From assembly GCF_024231755.1 (NCBI RefSeq), contig NZ_JAAEQH010000233.1:1-56367 (forward strand): a DNA stretch of 56,367 bases, given 5' to 3'. The DNA is from Neptuniibacter sp. (lineage in GTDB: Bacteria; Pseudomonadota; Gammaproteobacteria; Pseudomonadales; Balneatricaceae). Made by a program: the position numbers and the translations under genes. Each line of letters starts with the position of its first letter. Position 1 is the first letter of the stretch. Shown here one piece after another: positions 34,976 through 44,577 of this stretch. The notes beneath the pieces are model-generated. The model was not told where the DNA came from. It was given only the letters and a program-made list of their open reading frames with translations, and ran no database searches.

Positions 34976-34999
34976 CCTGTAACGTTTTACGGTTACAGG
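34967..34999 (-). terminator. terminator of the hsp20 remnant
   Basis: CCTGTAAC with GTTACAGG around an 8-nt loop; on the minus strand it is followed by a T-rich run (A-rich 34966-34975 on +). Lies just below the Hsp20 stop. Confidence 0.75.
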
Positions 35000-35020
35000 C
35001 TTTCTTTGGTTGAACGCCGT

Positions 35021-35200
35021 TCAGTCAATTGCCACTTTTGTGGTCTCCGGTGCTTTAGGCTCTAGTTTTGGCAGATCCAACTGCAGCACCCCATTTTCGA
35101 AACATGCTTTGATCGTTGCAGGATCAACATCATCACCCACAGAAAGGCGCCTTACATACTGTCCGTAATGACGTTCCTGGCAAATCAGCAGGTTATGTAA
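35021..35200 (-). pseudogene. truncated Hsp20/alpha-crystallin gene
   Basis: The last ~58 codons encode the C-terminal half of an alpha-crystallin domain and tail (LLICQERHYGQYVRRLSV, then ACFENGVLQLDLPK). The frame is open up to 35290, but the extra N-terminal residues (MPGSRIYNPRPPQPSP...) are unlike Hsp20. The first half of the chaperone domain is absent, so it is probably a broken gene with an unrelated fused start. The giant gene begins at 35316, suggesting the break point lies here. Confidence 0.7.
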
Positions 35201-35315
35201 TCGGTTTGCAAGAATTCTATAACAGCTACTACTTCGTTTAAATGGAGAGGGTTGAGGAGGTCTAGGGTTATAAATACGCGACCCAGGCACTGGGCCACGT
35301 ACTAATTAAAAAGGG

Positions 35316-38300
35316 TTAGACAAACAAGATATCGCCAGCTGCGAACAGATACTCAACAAGGCCATCATGGAGGGTAGTAATTTCCCCTGTATCCAGATCC
35401 ACCTGTTGCTCTAGGTAACTTACAGAAAAAGAATTAAACATATCTCCAGTTAATAATTCAGCATTATCCCGGATCCGCTCTACAAGCAAGTATGTATGCC
35501 AGTTTGAACCATCTATATTTACTATTCTCTCGGGTAAACTCATTTCAAGATCAATATCCAACGATATGCTTTCATCCAAGATATCAAAGGTAGCCCAAGG
35601 GCCAGAATCAGAAGAGGAAGAACGGTCACCATTCAAAGAATATGCGCTACTCAAGTTCACGCTCTCATCGCCATAATCATCAAAATAGTGGAACTCTACT
35701 TGACCTTTAGGAGCATCTAACGCAATAAGATTATTCTCAACATCAAATTCATAGAAGTCCGCTTCAATCTCCATTGAGATGAAGAGATCACTCAGATCAT
35801 CGCCATCAATATCAAAACCAAGTTCATAGGATGTATGTTTGCTGAAAGTCTGGTCATTCGAAGGTGAGATTAAGTTTGTAACCTCTGTATCCAGATCAAA
35901 ACGAACCTCCAGCATACCAAGAGTCTGTTCGACTGGCTCCATATCTAGTCCGATATATGAAGGGGTAGCCGCGTCTACAGCATCATCTGCACCGGTGATA
36001 ACAACCGGCTGAAGAGATGTCAGATCAGCCGTATAGAAATTATCACCATCGATAATATCTTGATATTCGGCAATCAGATCATCAAATTCGCTGTAATCGG
36101 TATTATGGGTAACACCAAGAAGGACGACGGCGATTGCATTAGCATGTTCAATACCCTGATATTCAATCTCCCCGGACTCAACACGTTCGGTAAAATATTC
36201 GGAAAAATCTATTTTCCTCAGAACAGTCAAAGCATCTTGGTTTCTCGCCCCAAGTAGAATGTCTAAAACGATGGTTTGGAATGTCTTAGCGCCGCTTTCT
36301 AGAACATCGACCCATGCATTTAGTTCATTGTAATTTGTATGACGATTAAATTGCTGACTGAATGCCTCAGTTACTAAATCATCATAAGACATGCCACCAT
36401 ATCGCTCATCAAACTCTGGCGAGGTGCTAAATGAATCATAAATACCAGAAAGTTCGCCTCCTGTTTTTTCCAGCTGCTCACTCCATGCCGCTAGCCCAGC
36501 GGGATCGGCAGGTCGACCGTAATAAGCAATATAGGCCGCCTGAATAATAAAGGAGTTGGACTGTTCCTTAATTTCATTTTTTAAGGTCTGCTCATAACGA
36601 GCAATATCACCAATACGCTCAGAATCTACGGTCTCTTCAGATCCAAGGGCATCGACATAACTCACCCGGACACTTATTTCATCATTGTAATCTCTAGTAC
36701 GAATAGCATATGTCTCACTAGTAGCTCCCCTGATGGTCCCACCGTTACTCAACCACTGGTAGCTCAATTCGCCTAAACCATCGGGGTCAGCAATATCAAC
36801 AACCGCTGTAAGTGTTCGACCTATCATTGCCTCACCCTCTATAGTGACTGAACCTGAAGGGGCACTATTTACATAGTTAAGCTGTGTTGCTGTTAATGTA
36901 TAATTTGAGTCGGTGTAACGATCGTCACCATAACCATCACTGACTTCGATATAATAGACACCTGCATCAGCAGTGAACTGTACTCCGTCAATCCCCCCCG
37001 CAACATAGTCACCTTGTGCATTAAATACAGCAGCACCAAAGCCTTTATCGATAGCATCGTTAAGGGATGATTCCAGATCAACCCGTAATGTGCTTGTTTC
37101 AGTGACTTCGAAGCGATAAACATCAGCATCATCAGTATCGAGCAATTGTCCTTTTATCGCTGACCCCGACACTAATAATTCAGCAGACAAAGTGATGTCA
37201 TTATCTTCGGTTTCAAACCGACTAGACATATCAGGGATATGATTGGCTATCAGTTGATAGGGCTGTGGATCATAGTGACTATAGTTTTCTAGGCTAACCC
37301 CGATGTAATAGGTCCCTGCCTCAGCCAACCCAACTTCATAGTCATTATCCTTACCACTATGAAATTGATAGCGCAGCTCCCCTTGGTCGTCGTAGATACC
37401 TATAGTGAAGCTGTCACGGTAACTATTCTCATGCGCTAGCTCTAAGCTAAGCTGCAGTAAACCCGCCTCTGTTGTCTCCAGCTGGTAAAAATCGCGGTCA
37501 TAATGACCTCCAAGCTGGCCTAAAATAGGCGTATCAAATTCAACAGAATTAGCTGCAGCAAATGAGTCATTCAACTCATGTTCAAATTGCGTTTCTGAGT
37601 CAGGGGTATGGCTCGCAGAAAGAATGTAGGTCGCGCTGTCTAACTGCCCAGAAGATGAGTTAATAACCAGATAAAATGCGCCGGCATCAGGAACCACCAT
37701 TTTGAAAATATCATCGGTTACTGCATCGACGCTATTTAGTAACTGCCCATCATTACTATAAAGCTCTAGTTGATAGCGGCTGTCCTCAGAAGAATTCTCA
37801 AATGGCCCAGTACTATCGACGTCAATTTTTACATCGATACGCAAAAAGCCCGCTTCGCTTATATCTAAACGATAATAATCATCGTCAGAAGTGTTTATAA
37901 ATTGCCCCTGAATAGCGCTATCGAGGGCAAGCTGATCAGCAGTAAGAAAAGAATTATTGGTTTCTGTTTCATAACCTTCAACACTTCCAACACTTCCAAC
38001 ACTTCCAACACTTCCAACACTCTGTTGTGTCATGAGAAGGTAATCTACTGGAGTTGTATCTGAGTAATATTCGGGGTTTTGCTCAATTTTAATATAATGA
38101 TTGCCCGGTTGATCTATTGCCGCTGTATGACTGCTGCCCCATTGAGATTTAAAATTGCGTATAAGGTTCTGCTCAGAATCATACAACGAGATGAGAGCTC
38201 TCTCGTTTTCAATGTCTTCCAATGACACGATTTGTTCCAGTGTAATCTCCAAAACACCCACGTCTGTAATATTGATCTGATAGAAATCCAGATCTTCTGA

Positions 38301-39845
38301 GCCTGAAATCTGACCACTTATCGCCGCACCTAAATCAAGGTACTGTGCATCTGACAAAGAGCCGTTTTGCTCAAGTTCCAGGCCATCCGTCCCACTATTC
38401 GAATAAGAGGCTGTTAAGCTGTAGGCTAAGCCAGAGCCTGTGAACCCGCTGATTTCAATATAGTAGGCTCCAGACTCTGGCACAGCAACCAATGCAGAGG
38501 CCTCAGAGTTTGTCAAAGAAGAGTAAAATAAATTCCCCGCAGCATCATAAACAGAAAGCTTATAATCGCTATTATCATTCTCTGCGGAAACGAAGTTCAG
38601 CGTTATAACCCCAGAGGCGGGTACATCTAGTGTATAAAAATCCTTATCACCACTACTGCTCAACTGCCCCTCAACCGATTCACCTAGCACTAATTCATCA
38701 GCTGTTATAAATGTATTGTTGCTCTCAGTTTCAAAAGATTCAGTCTGCTCATCAAATGTAGTTTGTAACCTGTAACCGCTAGGTAATTCATCCCCATGAG
38801 CATAAGTTTCAACTACTACAAAATACTCCCCCACCCGTTCTATACCTGTTCTAACCTCGTCTTCACTCGCAGGGTAATAACTCAATATTAAATTGTTGCT
38901 ATGGTCATACAGCGAAACCTTTAACAGCTCGTCATCTGTTTGCAAACCAATACCCAAAATACCTGGTTCAGAAGTTTCTAAACGGTAGTAATCCTTATCT
39001 AATTCATTTCCTAACTGACCAATAATTTCATCGTCAAAGGCAATCAGGTTAGCTGAAAGCATGGAATCGTTACTTTCGGATTCAATATTTGCAGTAGGCT
39101 CGGAGCTAAAGCCAGCCTTTAAACTATACGCTTGGGTATTCAACTCATAATGGTGATCTTTATAAGCCGAACAGACCTCAATGAAATACACCCCAGCTTG
39201 ATCAACCAATGTTTCAAAGCTGGTGCTTTCTTCAGACTCTTTACTAGCAACTAAAATTCCAGCTTGATCATAAATTGAAACTTTAAATGTCATGTCTAGA
39301 GGCCAGGAGCCATAACTATCGAGCTGAAGATTGATCTCAGCACTTATAACGCCGGGCTCAAGTAACTCGATGCGGTAGTAATCACTGTCTGTTGAATGGG
39401 CTAACTGCCCTGTGATTTCTGTATCTAAATCCAGTGCGTTAGCCGTTAATGAAGAGTCATTTTTTTCATGCTCCAAGGCAACCGAGTTGCCCTCACTATG
39501 AGAAGCGGTAAGTGAATATTCAACATTGTTAGAGTATGGATATTGGCCCAATCCGACCTCAACATAGTATTTGCCAGAGTTCGTAACTAATGTTTGATAC
39601 TCGGTATTAGGTTTTGCTCTGTAATTGCTTAGGAGTGTTCCCTCTTCATCAAAAATAGACAAAAAAATCTCTTGGCCATCATCAACATCGAGTTGTAAGC
39701 CTAATATTCCTGGATCGGCTATATCTATCTGAAAATAATCCGGATCATAATCAGCAACCACAACGCCGCTGATCTCATTGCCTATTAGCAGTTCATTCGC
39801 CGTAAGAAAAGTATTATTGGTCTCTGTTTCCGTGAGTGTGCTCAT
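35316..39845 (-). CDS. 1509-aa PPC-repeat/DUF4214 putative surface protein
   Basis: About eight ~110-aa PPC-type repeats occupy residues ~5-980. Each opens ETExNNTFxTA...GQL, then DxDYYRL and a tyrosine/glycine strand. An Ig-like domain (PSGSVTIEGEAMIGRTLTAV) follows, then DUF4214 at ~1095-1220 (AYIAYYGRPADPAGLAAW), and a ~290-aa tail of unknown fold. The protein is highly acidic. No N-terminal signal peptide or RTX nonapeptides are seen; type I export is possible but unproven. The DUF4214 domain is shared with the 848-aa YcaO-linked protein. A 9-bp tandem repeat encodes SVG repeats near residue 615. A duplicated glyA-like promoter lies ~400 nt upstream. Confidence 0.85.
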   Translation of the reverse strand: MSTLTETETNNTFLTANELLIGNEISGVVVADYDPDYFQIDIADPGILGLQLDVDDGQEIFLSIFDEEGTLLSNYRAKPNTEYQTLVTNSGKYYVEVGLGQYPYSNNVEYSLTASHSEGNSVALEHEKNDSSLTANALDLDTEITGQLAHSTDSDYYRIELLEPGVISAEINLQLDSYGSWPLDMTFKVSIYDQAGILVASKESEESTSFETLVDQAGVYFIEVCSAYKDHHYELNTQAYSLKAGFSSEPTANIESESNDSMLSANLIAFDDEIIGQLGNELDKDYYRLETSEPGILGIGLQTDDELLKVSLYDHSNNLILSYYPASEDEVRTGIERVGEYFVVVETYAHGDELPSGYRLQTTFDEQTESFETESNNTFITADELVLGESVEGQLSSSGDKDFYTLDVPASGVITLNFVSAENDNSDYKLSVYDAAGNLFYSSLTNSEASALVAVPESGAYYIEISGFTGSGLAYSLTASYSNSGTDGLELEQNGSLSDAQYLDLGAAISGQISGSEDLDFYQINITDVGVLEITLEQIVSLEDIENERALISLYDSEQNLIRNFKSQWGSSHTAAIDQPGNHYIKIEQNPEYYSDTTPVDYLLMTQQSVGSVGSVGSVGSVEGYETETNNSFLTADQLALDSAIQGQFINTSDDDYYRLDISEAGFLRIDVKIDVDSTGPFENSSEDSRYQLELYSNDGQLLNSVDAVTDDIFKMVVPDAGAFYLVINSSSGQLDSATYILSASHTPDSETQFEHELNDSFAAANSVEFDTPILGQLGGHYDRDFYQLETTEAGLLQLSLELAHENSYRDSFTIGIYDDQGELRYQFHSGKDNDYEVGLAEAGTYYIGVSLENYSHYDPQPYQLIANHIPDMSSRFETEDNDITLSAELLVSGSAIKGQLLDTDDADVYRFEVTETSTLRVDLESSLNDAIDKGFGAAVFNAQGDYVAGGIDGVQFTADAGVYYIEVSDGYGDDRYTDSNYTLTATQLNYVNSAPSGSVTIEGEAMIGRTLTAVVDIADPDGLGELSYQWLSNGGTIRGATSETYAIRTRDYNDEISVRVSYVDALGSEETVDSERIGDIARYEQTLKNEIKEQSNSFIIQAAYIAYYGRPADPAGLAAWSEQLEKTGGELSGIYDSFSTSPEFDERYGGMSYDDLVTEAFSQQFNRHTNYNELNAWVDVLESGAKTFQTIVLDILLGARNQDALTVLRKIDFSEYFTERVESGEIEYQGIEHANAIAVVLLGVTHNTDYSEFDDLIAEYQDIIDGDNFYTADLTSLQPVVITGADDAVDAATPSYIGLDMEPVEQTLGMLEVRFDLDTEVTNLISPSNDQTFSKHTSYELGFDIDGDDLSDLFISMEIEADFYEFDVENNLIALDAPKGQVEFHYFDDYGDESVNLSSAYSLNGDRSSSSDSGPWATFDILDESISLDIDLEMSLPERIVNIDGSNWHTYLLVERIRDNAELLTGDMFNSFSVSYLEQQVDLDTGEITTLHDGLVEYLFAAGDILFV
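37978..38021. repeat. 9-bp tandem repeat inside the giant gene
   Basis: About five copies of AACACTTCC (+ strand), encoding Ser-Val-Gly units. As 9 is a multiple of 3, copy-number change keeps the frame. Confidence 0.85.
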
Positions 39846-40374
39846 CGGTGCATCCCTTCAAATTGTAGAAATGGGGATTGCCCCCAAATTTTGCGTATTA
39901 GCCACCGATTTCCGGCACTATCTGAGTGCTAATGAAATAGCGGTATAAAATCTAATGACAAAAGCTACATGACTCTAAAAATAAAAGAAACAGGTTAACC
40001 CTAAACCGTTGATACTTAACTTCGATGCCGCCTTAACATCTATCAAGTTCAAGCTCTAGATACACGCCTTCAATTACTTATTTGACGTTGCACTTATCCA
40101 TGTTTGCACAAACAGAATAAAACCTGCTTGCCCCCTGGGTGCTACTTGCTGGTAGGCGCGGAATAACACTTTTGACACGATGCGACAGAAAGCCCCTAAC
40201 CTTTCTCGCCGCTGAAAGCAGCGGCCGCAGAATCTTCTGGGATTTGGGAAAGCGAGTGTTATAGCGAAACATTTTCCCAGATACACTTGAATCCGCTTCA
40301 AAACTGCTTCAATTTTTCTCAACAGAAAGAATAGGAATTTGCTTGTAGCCACCATTCACACTTCACTGCTGTGA
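39846..40374. promoter_or_regulatory. 529-nt upstream region of the giant gene
   Basis: It holds the second copy of the glyA-promoter duplication (40229-40331) with a minus-strand TATAAC at 40259-40264, and a stem GCCGCT/AGCGGC (40208-40225) just downstream of it. A long 5' leader (~400 nt) would result. A GGGG-ATTG-CCCC dyad lies near 39870. No gene is seen. Confidence 0.4.
40229..40331. repeat. glyA-promoter duplication, copy 2
   Basis: Same sequence order as 34873-34975: AGAATCTT, GGGATTTGGGAAAGCG, TATAGCGAAACATT, ACTTGAA, TTCAAAACT, CTTCAATTTT, CTCAACA. Distance between copies 5.36 kb. Confidence 0.85.
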
Positions 40375-41227
40375 TTACTCGATCAATCCCTCTTCATTCT
40401 CTCTGATAACGGCTTTTAATACCTCTTTGGTAGACACCTGTCCTGGCTCGCTGCCTTTAAAATGGCTAATACGCTGAAAAATATCGCAGGCCGCGCTATG
40501 TATCCCTGTGGGAATACCTTTATAACCGAGCGTATTGGCTATCTCCTGCATTTCTGGACTGAAACGGAGTTGCCCGCTCAATCTTCTCCCCCGCCTCCTT
40601 TACCACATCAGGTCTTTCTTCCTGCCAATGCTCAAGTAACTGGTCATAAACACCATAAGCTTCGGCGGCAGACATCACTGATAACATCAAAGCAGTGAAA
40701 GCCTTAGAGTGACCTGAATGGCACATTTTGAATGCTGAAGCCTGACCTATCTGCTCGCCAATCACCTTAACTGACAAGTTACCTCCATGAAGAATATTCG
40801 CCAATAAATCGGCAGCTGGCCCAGAGAGGTAAAGTTTAGTTCGGTCTTTTTTCCATGCGGGGGGACCAACGATACCGCCATCTACAAAATTAATATCTGT
40901 TTTTGAAAACAGCTCTTCGATGATAAGCGCTGTTTCAGGAGCAATCGCATTTGCGTCTAAATAGATACCCGTGAAGCCCTCTTCTGCAACTTTATAGGCA
41001 GTTTCAACGGCGAACTGCGGTGGACAAACAGCAATAATTATCGAGCAGCGCTGACAGAGCTCCCCTATATCAGATAGGGCCGTGATGCCATATTTCTCCG
41101 CCCTATGTCGGGTTGCATCACTGCGATTATCCTCGCACCAGTAAACTTCATTTCCAGCAAGCTTTGCGCTAACGGCAACACTGATTCCCATTTCACCAGG
41201 GTGAAGAATACCAATGCGGGATTTCAT
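40375..41227 (-). pseudogene. NAD-binding DUF1932 dehydrogenase, frameshifted
   Basis: A 6-phosphogluconate-dehydrogenase-like protein read in two frames. Frame one (41227-40520) gives the Rossmann part (MKSRIGILHPGEMGISVAVS, VDGGIVGPPAWKKDRTKLYL) and most of the C-terminal domain, then runs into a novel tail FQSRNAGDSQYARL. Frame two (40581-40375) continues the family's end (FSPEMQEIANTLGYKGI, then DIFQRISHFKGSEPG). The shift lies around 40545-40585. It is either a real pseudogene or an assembly error. The substrate of the family is not certain. Confidence 0.75.
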
Positions 41228-41516
41228 ATGATCTCTCTATCTCAGTAGTAGAAGGTCTGCATGATGGTGCCACCCATATATGCGAAAGAAAAGACCTCAA
41301 GGAATAGCCATACGCATTTACCTAATTAGGGAGTGTTTTTGAAACCCATTCAACCGTCCTCTTAAACTTATAGGCGATGGTTAATGCTTGTTTTTAAAGG
41401 CCACGAAGGAATTTAACCATTCTATTTTCACCCCCTCTCAATCAAGATAGCCTTTGAGCACTGCTTTCCGGTAAAATCTGCTCATTAATTTGTCACAGAT
41501 AAGAGATGGTCACTGC
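41228..41516. promoter_or_regulatory. 289-nt gap before ettA
   Basis: It should hold the ettA promoter and the promoter of the divergent dehydrogenase. No clear element is named; no gene is seen. Confidence 0.3.
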
Positions 41517-43184
41517 ATGGCTCAGTACGTTTATTCAATGAACCGCGTTGGCAAGATTGTTCCGCCAAAGCGTGAAATTCTGAAAGATATCTCTCTTTCC
41601 TTTTTCCCAGGTGCGAAAATCGGTGTCTTGGGTCTGAACGGCGCAGGTAAATCCACCCTGCTGAAAATCATGGCGGGTCTTGATACCGACATAATCGGTG
41701 AGGCTCGTCCAATGCCGGGTATCAATGTGGGTTATCTGCCACAGGAGCCTGAACTGGATGAGAGCAAAACCGTTCGTGAAATCGTTGAAGAATCCGTTGC
41801 GGACGTAAAAGAAGCATTGGATGGCCTCGAAGCGGTATACGCTGCTTACGCTGAACCGGATGCTGATTTCGATGAGCTGGCGAAAAAGCAGGCTGAGTTT
41901 GAGAATCTAATTCAGGCCAAAGATGGCCACAATTTGGAAACAGCTCTGGAGCGTGCCGCTGACGCTATGCGCTTGCCAGCATGGGATGCAGAAGTTAAAC
42001 ACCTGTCTGGTGGTGAGCGCCGCCGTGTAGCTCTGTGCCGCCTGCTTCTGGATAAACCAGACATGCTGCTGCTGGACGAACCAACCAACCACCTGGATGC
42101 CGAATCCGTAGCCTGGATTGAGCGTTTCCTACAGGAATACCCAGGCACAGTTGTGGCGATCACCCATGACCGGTACTTCCTTGATAACGCTGCAGGCTGG
42201 ATTCTGGAACTAGACCGTGGCCGCGGCATTCCATACGAAGGCAACTATTCTTCATGGCTAGAGCAGAAAGAAGCCCGTCTGGAACAAGAAGCGAAACAGG
42301 AAGCAGCTCACCGTAAATCTGTCGCTGCAGAGCTGGAATGGGTTCGTCAAGGCTCAAAAGGTCGCCAGTCTAAGTCTAAGGCTCGTCTGAAACAGTTTGA
42401 GGAGATGAACTCTAAAGAGTTCCAGTCCCGAAACGAGACTCAGGAAATTTATATTCCACCTGGACCACGTCTGGGCGACAAAGTTATCGACGCTGTAAAC
42501 ATCTCCAAAGCGTACGGCGACAAAGTACTGTTCGAGAACCTGAGCTTCTCTATTCCACAGGGGGCGATTGTTGGCATCATCGGTGGTAACGGTGCGGGTA
42601 AATCCACACTGTTCCGCATGATTGCTGGTGAAGAGCAGCCAGATTCTGGTGAGATCGAGATCGGTTCTACCGTTGAGCTAGCATACGTTAACCAGTCTCG
42701 TGACCTGAACGGCGACAAGACCGTTTTCGAAGAAATCTCTGACGGCCAGGATATTATCACTGTAGGTAACTACCAGACTCCATCACGTTCTTACTGTGGC
42801 CGTTTCAACTTTAAAGGTGGCGACCAGCAGAAGTTTGTTAAAGATCTGTCCGGTGGTGAGCGTAACCGCCTACACATGGCGAAGCTTCTGAAAGAGGGCG
42901 GAAACGTTCTGCTATTGGACGAACCAACCAACGACCTGGATATTGAAACACTACGAGCACTGGAAGAAGCCCTACTGGCATTCCCTGGTTGCGCAGTAGT
43001 TATCTCGCATGACCGTTGGTTCCTCGACCGTATCTGTACTCACATGTTGGCATACGAAGGCGACTCACATGTGGAGTTCTTCGAGGGTAACTACACCGAG
43101 TTCCAGGCAGATTACAAACGCCGTCACGGCAAAGAACATCAGCCAGAGCGTATCAAGTACAAGCGCATGACTGATCTGGGTTAA
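41517..43184 (+). CDS. ettA: energy-dependent translational throttle protein EttA (ABC-F)
   Basis: About 555 aa from the ATG at 41517 (MAQYVYSMNRVGKIVPPKRE), which is the family start; the frame runs 27 nt further upstream. Two ABC domains are visible: Walker A GLNGAGKST and GGNGAGKST, signatures LSGGERRRVAL and LSGGERNRLHMAK, and Walker B LLLDEPTNHLD and LLLDEPTNDLD. The linker WVRQGSKGRQSKSKARLKQF is the P-site-tRNA-interaction region of ABC-F. It binds the ribosomal E site and tunes translation by ATP/ADP ratio. Confidence 0.95.
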   Translation: MAQYVYSMNRVGKIVPPKREILKDISLSFFPGAKIGVLGLNGAGKSTLLKIMAGLDTDIIGEARPMPGINVGYLPQEPELDESKTVREIVEESVADVKEALDGLEAVYAAYAEPDADFDELAKKQAEFENLIQAKDGHNLETALERAADAMRLPAWDAEVKHLSGGERRRVALCRLLLDKPDMLLLDEPTNHLDAESVAWIERFLQEYPGTVVAITHDRYFLDNAAGWILELDRGRGIPYEGNYSSWLEQKEARLEQEAKQEAAHRKSVAAELEWVRQGSKGRQSKSKARLKQFEEMNSKEFQSRNETQEIYIPPGPRLGDKVIDAVNISKAYGDKVLFENLSFSIPQGAIVGIIGGNGAGKSTLFRMIAGEEQPDSGEIEIGSTVELAYVNQSRDLNGDKTVFEEISDGQDIITVGNYQTPSRSYCGRFNFKGGDQQKFVKDLSGGERNRLHMAKLLKEGGNVLLLDEPTNDLDIETLRALEEALLAFPGCAVVISHDRWFLDRICTHMLAYEGDSHVEFFEGNYTEFQADYKRRHGKEHQPERIKYKRMTDLG

Positions 43185-43202
43185 TAATTAACCCTTTAGA
43201 AA

Positions 43203-43238
43203 CAAAAAAACCGAGGCGAACGCCTCGGTTTTTTTATT
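43203..43238. terminator. terminator between ettA and the diguanylate cyclase
   Basis: A-run, CCGAGGCG-AA-CGCCTCGG, T-run; bidirectional between convergent genes. Confidence 0.85.
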
Positions 43239-43262
43239 AATTCGTATCTGCTCAACAAAAAG

Positions 43263-44369
43263 TTAAGCTGCCAGCGAAACCTGATCGCGCCCACGGTCTT
43301 TGGCTACATAAAGCGCATCGTCGGCACGCTGCAAAAGAGTATCAAGTGTATCCTCTGAGCTCAGAGTAGCCACGCCTATACTCGTTGTATAACTTGTTTT
43401 CTCCCCACCAGGCGTTTTAACTTTTTCATCATGACAAGCGCTTCGAATTGCTTCTGCCACTTCAGAAGCTTCTTGAGTGTCCATTCCTGGTAAAACCATC
43501 AGAAACTCCTCACCACCATAACGACAGGCAAGGTCTGCTTTCTTACGCGTATGTTTTCGCATCACTTTTGAGAAGGACTTCAAAACGATATCACCCGCAG
43601 CATGACCGTAGGTATCATTAAAGCTTTTGAATTTATCCAGATCAAACAGCAAGACACTCAAAGGCTGAGACCTCTCACGACTTTGTGTCATATCACCGGA
43701 TAATTGCTCCATCGCCTGACGCCTATTGGATAGCCCTGTCAGAGGATCACGTGTCGCTTGACGATACAAACCCAATAACATATTCAGCTGATTAACTGCC
43801 GCCCAACCTGCGATCAAACCCAGCACACCAAGCAACCAAAGATTATTAATCCCATCAACAGTTCCCAAAGTACCGCGAAAGCTCTGGGTAACAAGCTCAA
43901 TAACCAATAAGCCAACGGTATATACAACAGCCTCAACAATCGACAACGGAAAAATTGCCATCATGGAGATGATCATGAAAGGGAAAAAGTGGTAACCCGC
44001 CACATTGGATTCATGGCCATGAGCAAGCAAAAGGGAGCTGGAAACGGTCTGAAAGGCAGAAAGCACTATGACCAGAGCAGCCAAGCGTATATAAGAAACT
44101 TTTAGGCTGTAGCGCTTCATACTCCAAAAGGCCAGAACCAGACACGCGGCGGCGGCGACTGCTCTGACTATAGAGATCGATTGCAGCATATCTTCAGGTA
44201 ATAGAAGATAATCCACCAATAACCATGCTGGCTGAATCAGAGCCAAAAGAATTGTGATAATCCGTATCCGACGAAAAAGGTAGTGGCTACGAGTCTGATT
44301 AAAGTACCTAGAATGTCTTCTACCACTGGAAACATCCAGAAGTGTCTCTACTAACATCTGCTCATTCAT
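43263..44369 (-). CDS. membrane diguanylate cyclase (GGDEF)
   Basis: A 368-aa protein with five or six membrane helices in the first ~200 residues and a C-terminal GGDEF domain: RDPLTGLSNRRQAME, FDLDKFKSFND, and the active site RYGGEEF (283-289). It makes c-di-GMP. The product-inhibition site five residues upstream reads KKAD, not RxxD, so feedback inhibition may be weak. The helical part belongs to no sensor family I recognise. Confidence 0.88.
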   Translation of the reverse strand: MNEQMLVETLLDVSSGRRHSRYFNQTRSHYLFRRIRIITILLALIQPAWLLVDYLLLPEDMLQSISIVRAVAAAACLVLAFWSMKRYSLKVSYIRLAALVIVLSAFQTVSSSLLLAHGHESNVAGYHFFPFMIISMMAIFPLSIVEAVVYTVGLLVIELVTQSFRGTLGTVDGINNLWLLGVLGLIAGWAAVNQLNMLLGLYRQATRDPLTGLSNRRQAMEQLSGDMTQSRERSQPLSVLLFDLDKFKSFNDTYGHAAGDIVLKSFSKVMRKHTRKKADLACRYGGEEFLMVLPGMDTQEASEVAEAIRSACHDEKVKTPGGEKTSYTTSIGVATLSSEDTLDTLLQRADDALYVAKDRGRDQVSLAA

Positions 44370-44577
44370 CCTTAATTTGTTTTTATTATTGAGTGCAGAT
44401 CATACAGCTCAGTGGGACTACCATCGTTGATCCAGAACAGTGAAACAGAAAACCAACCACTGAGTCGGTAACAGCACACCATAATATTAATATAAAATCA
44501 GGGTATTGAACTGTTCCATTTCGCCTTAGGTCTATACTAAGATGGAGAAGTGACCATAAAACAGCGGAAATAAGACT

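Noticed and set aside
37978..38021. A CRISPR-like array
   Set aside because: Units are 9 bp, contiguous and in frame with SVG codons; there are no spacers.
40375..40581. A separate 68-aa gene
   Set aside because: It is the out-of-frame end of the DUF1932 dehydrogenase.
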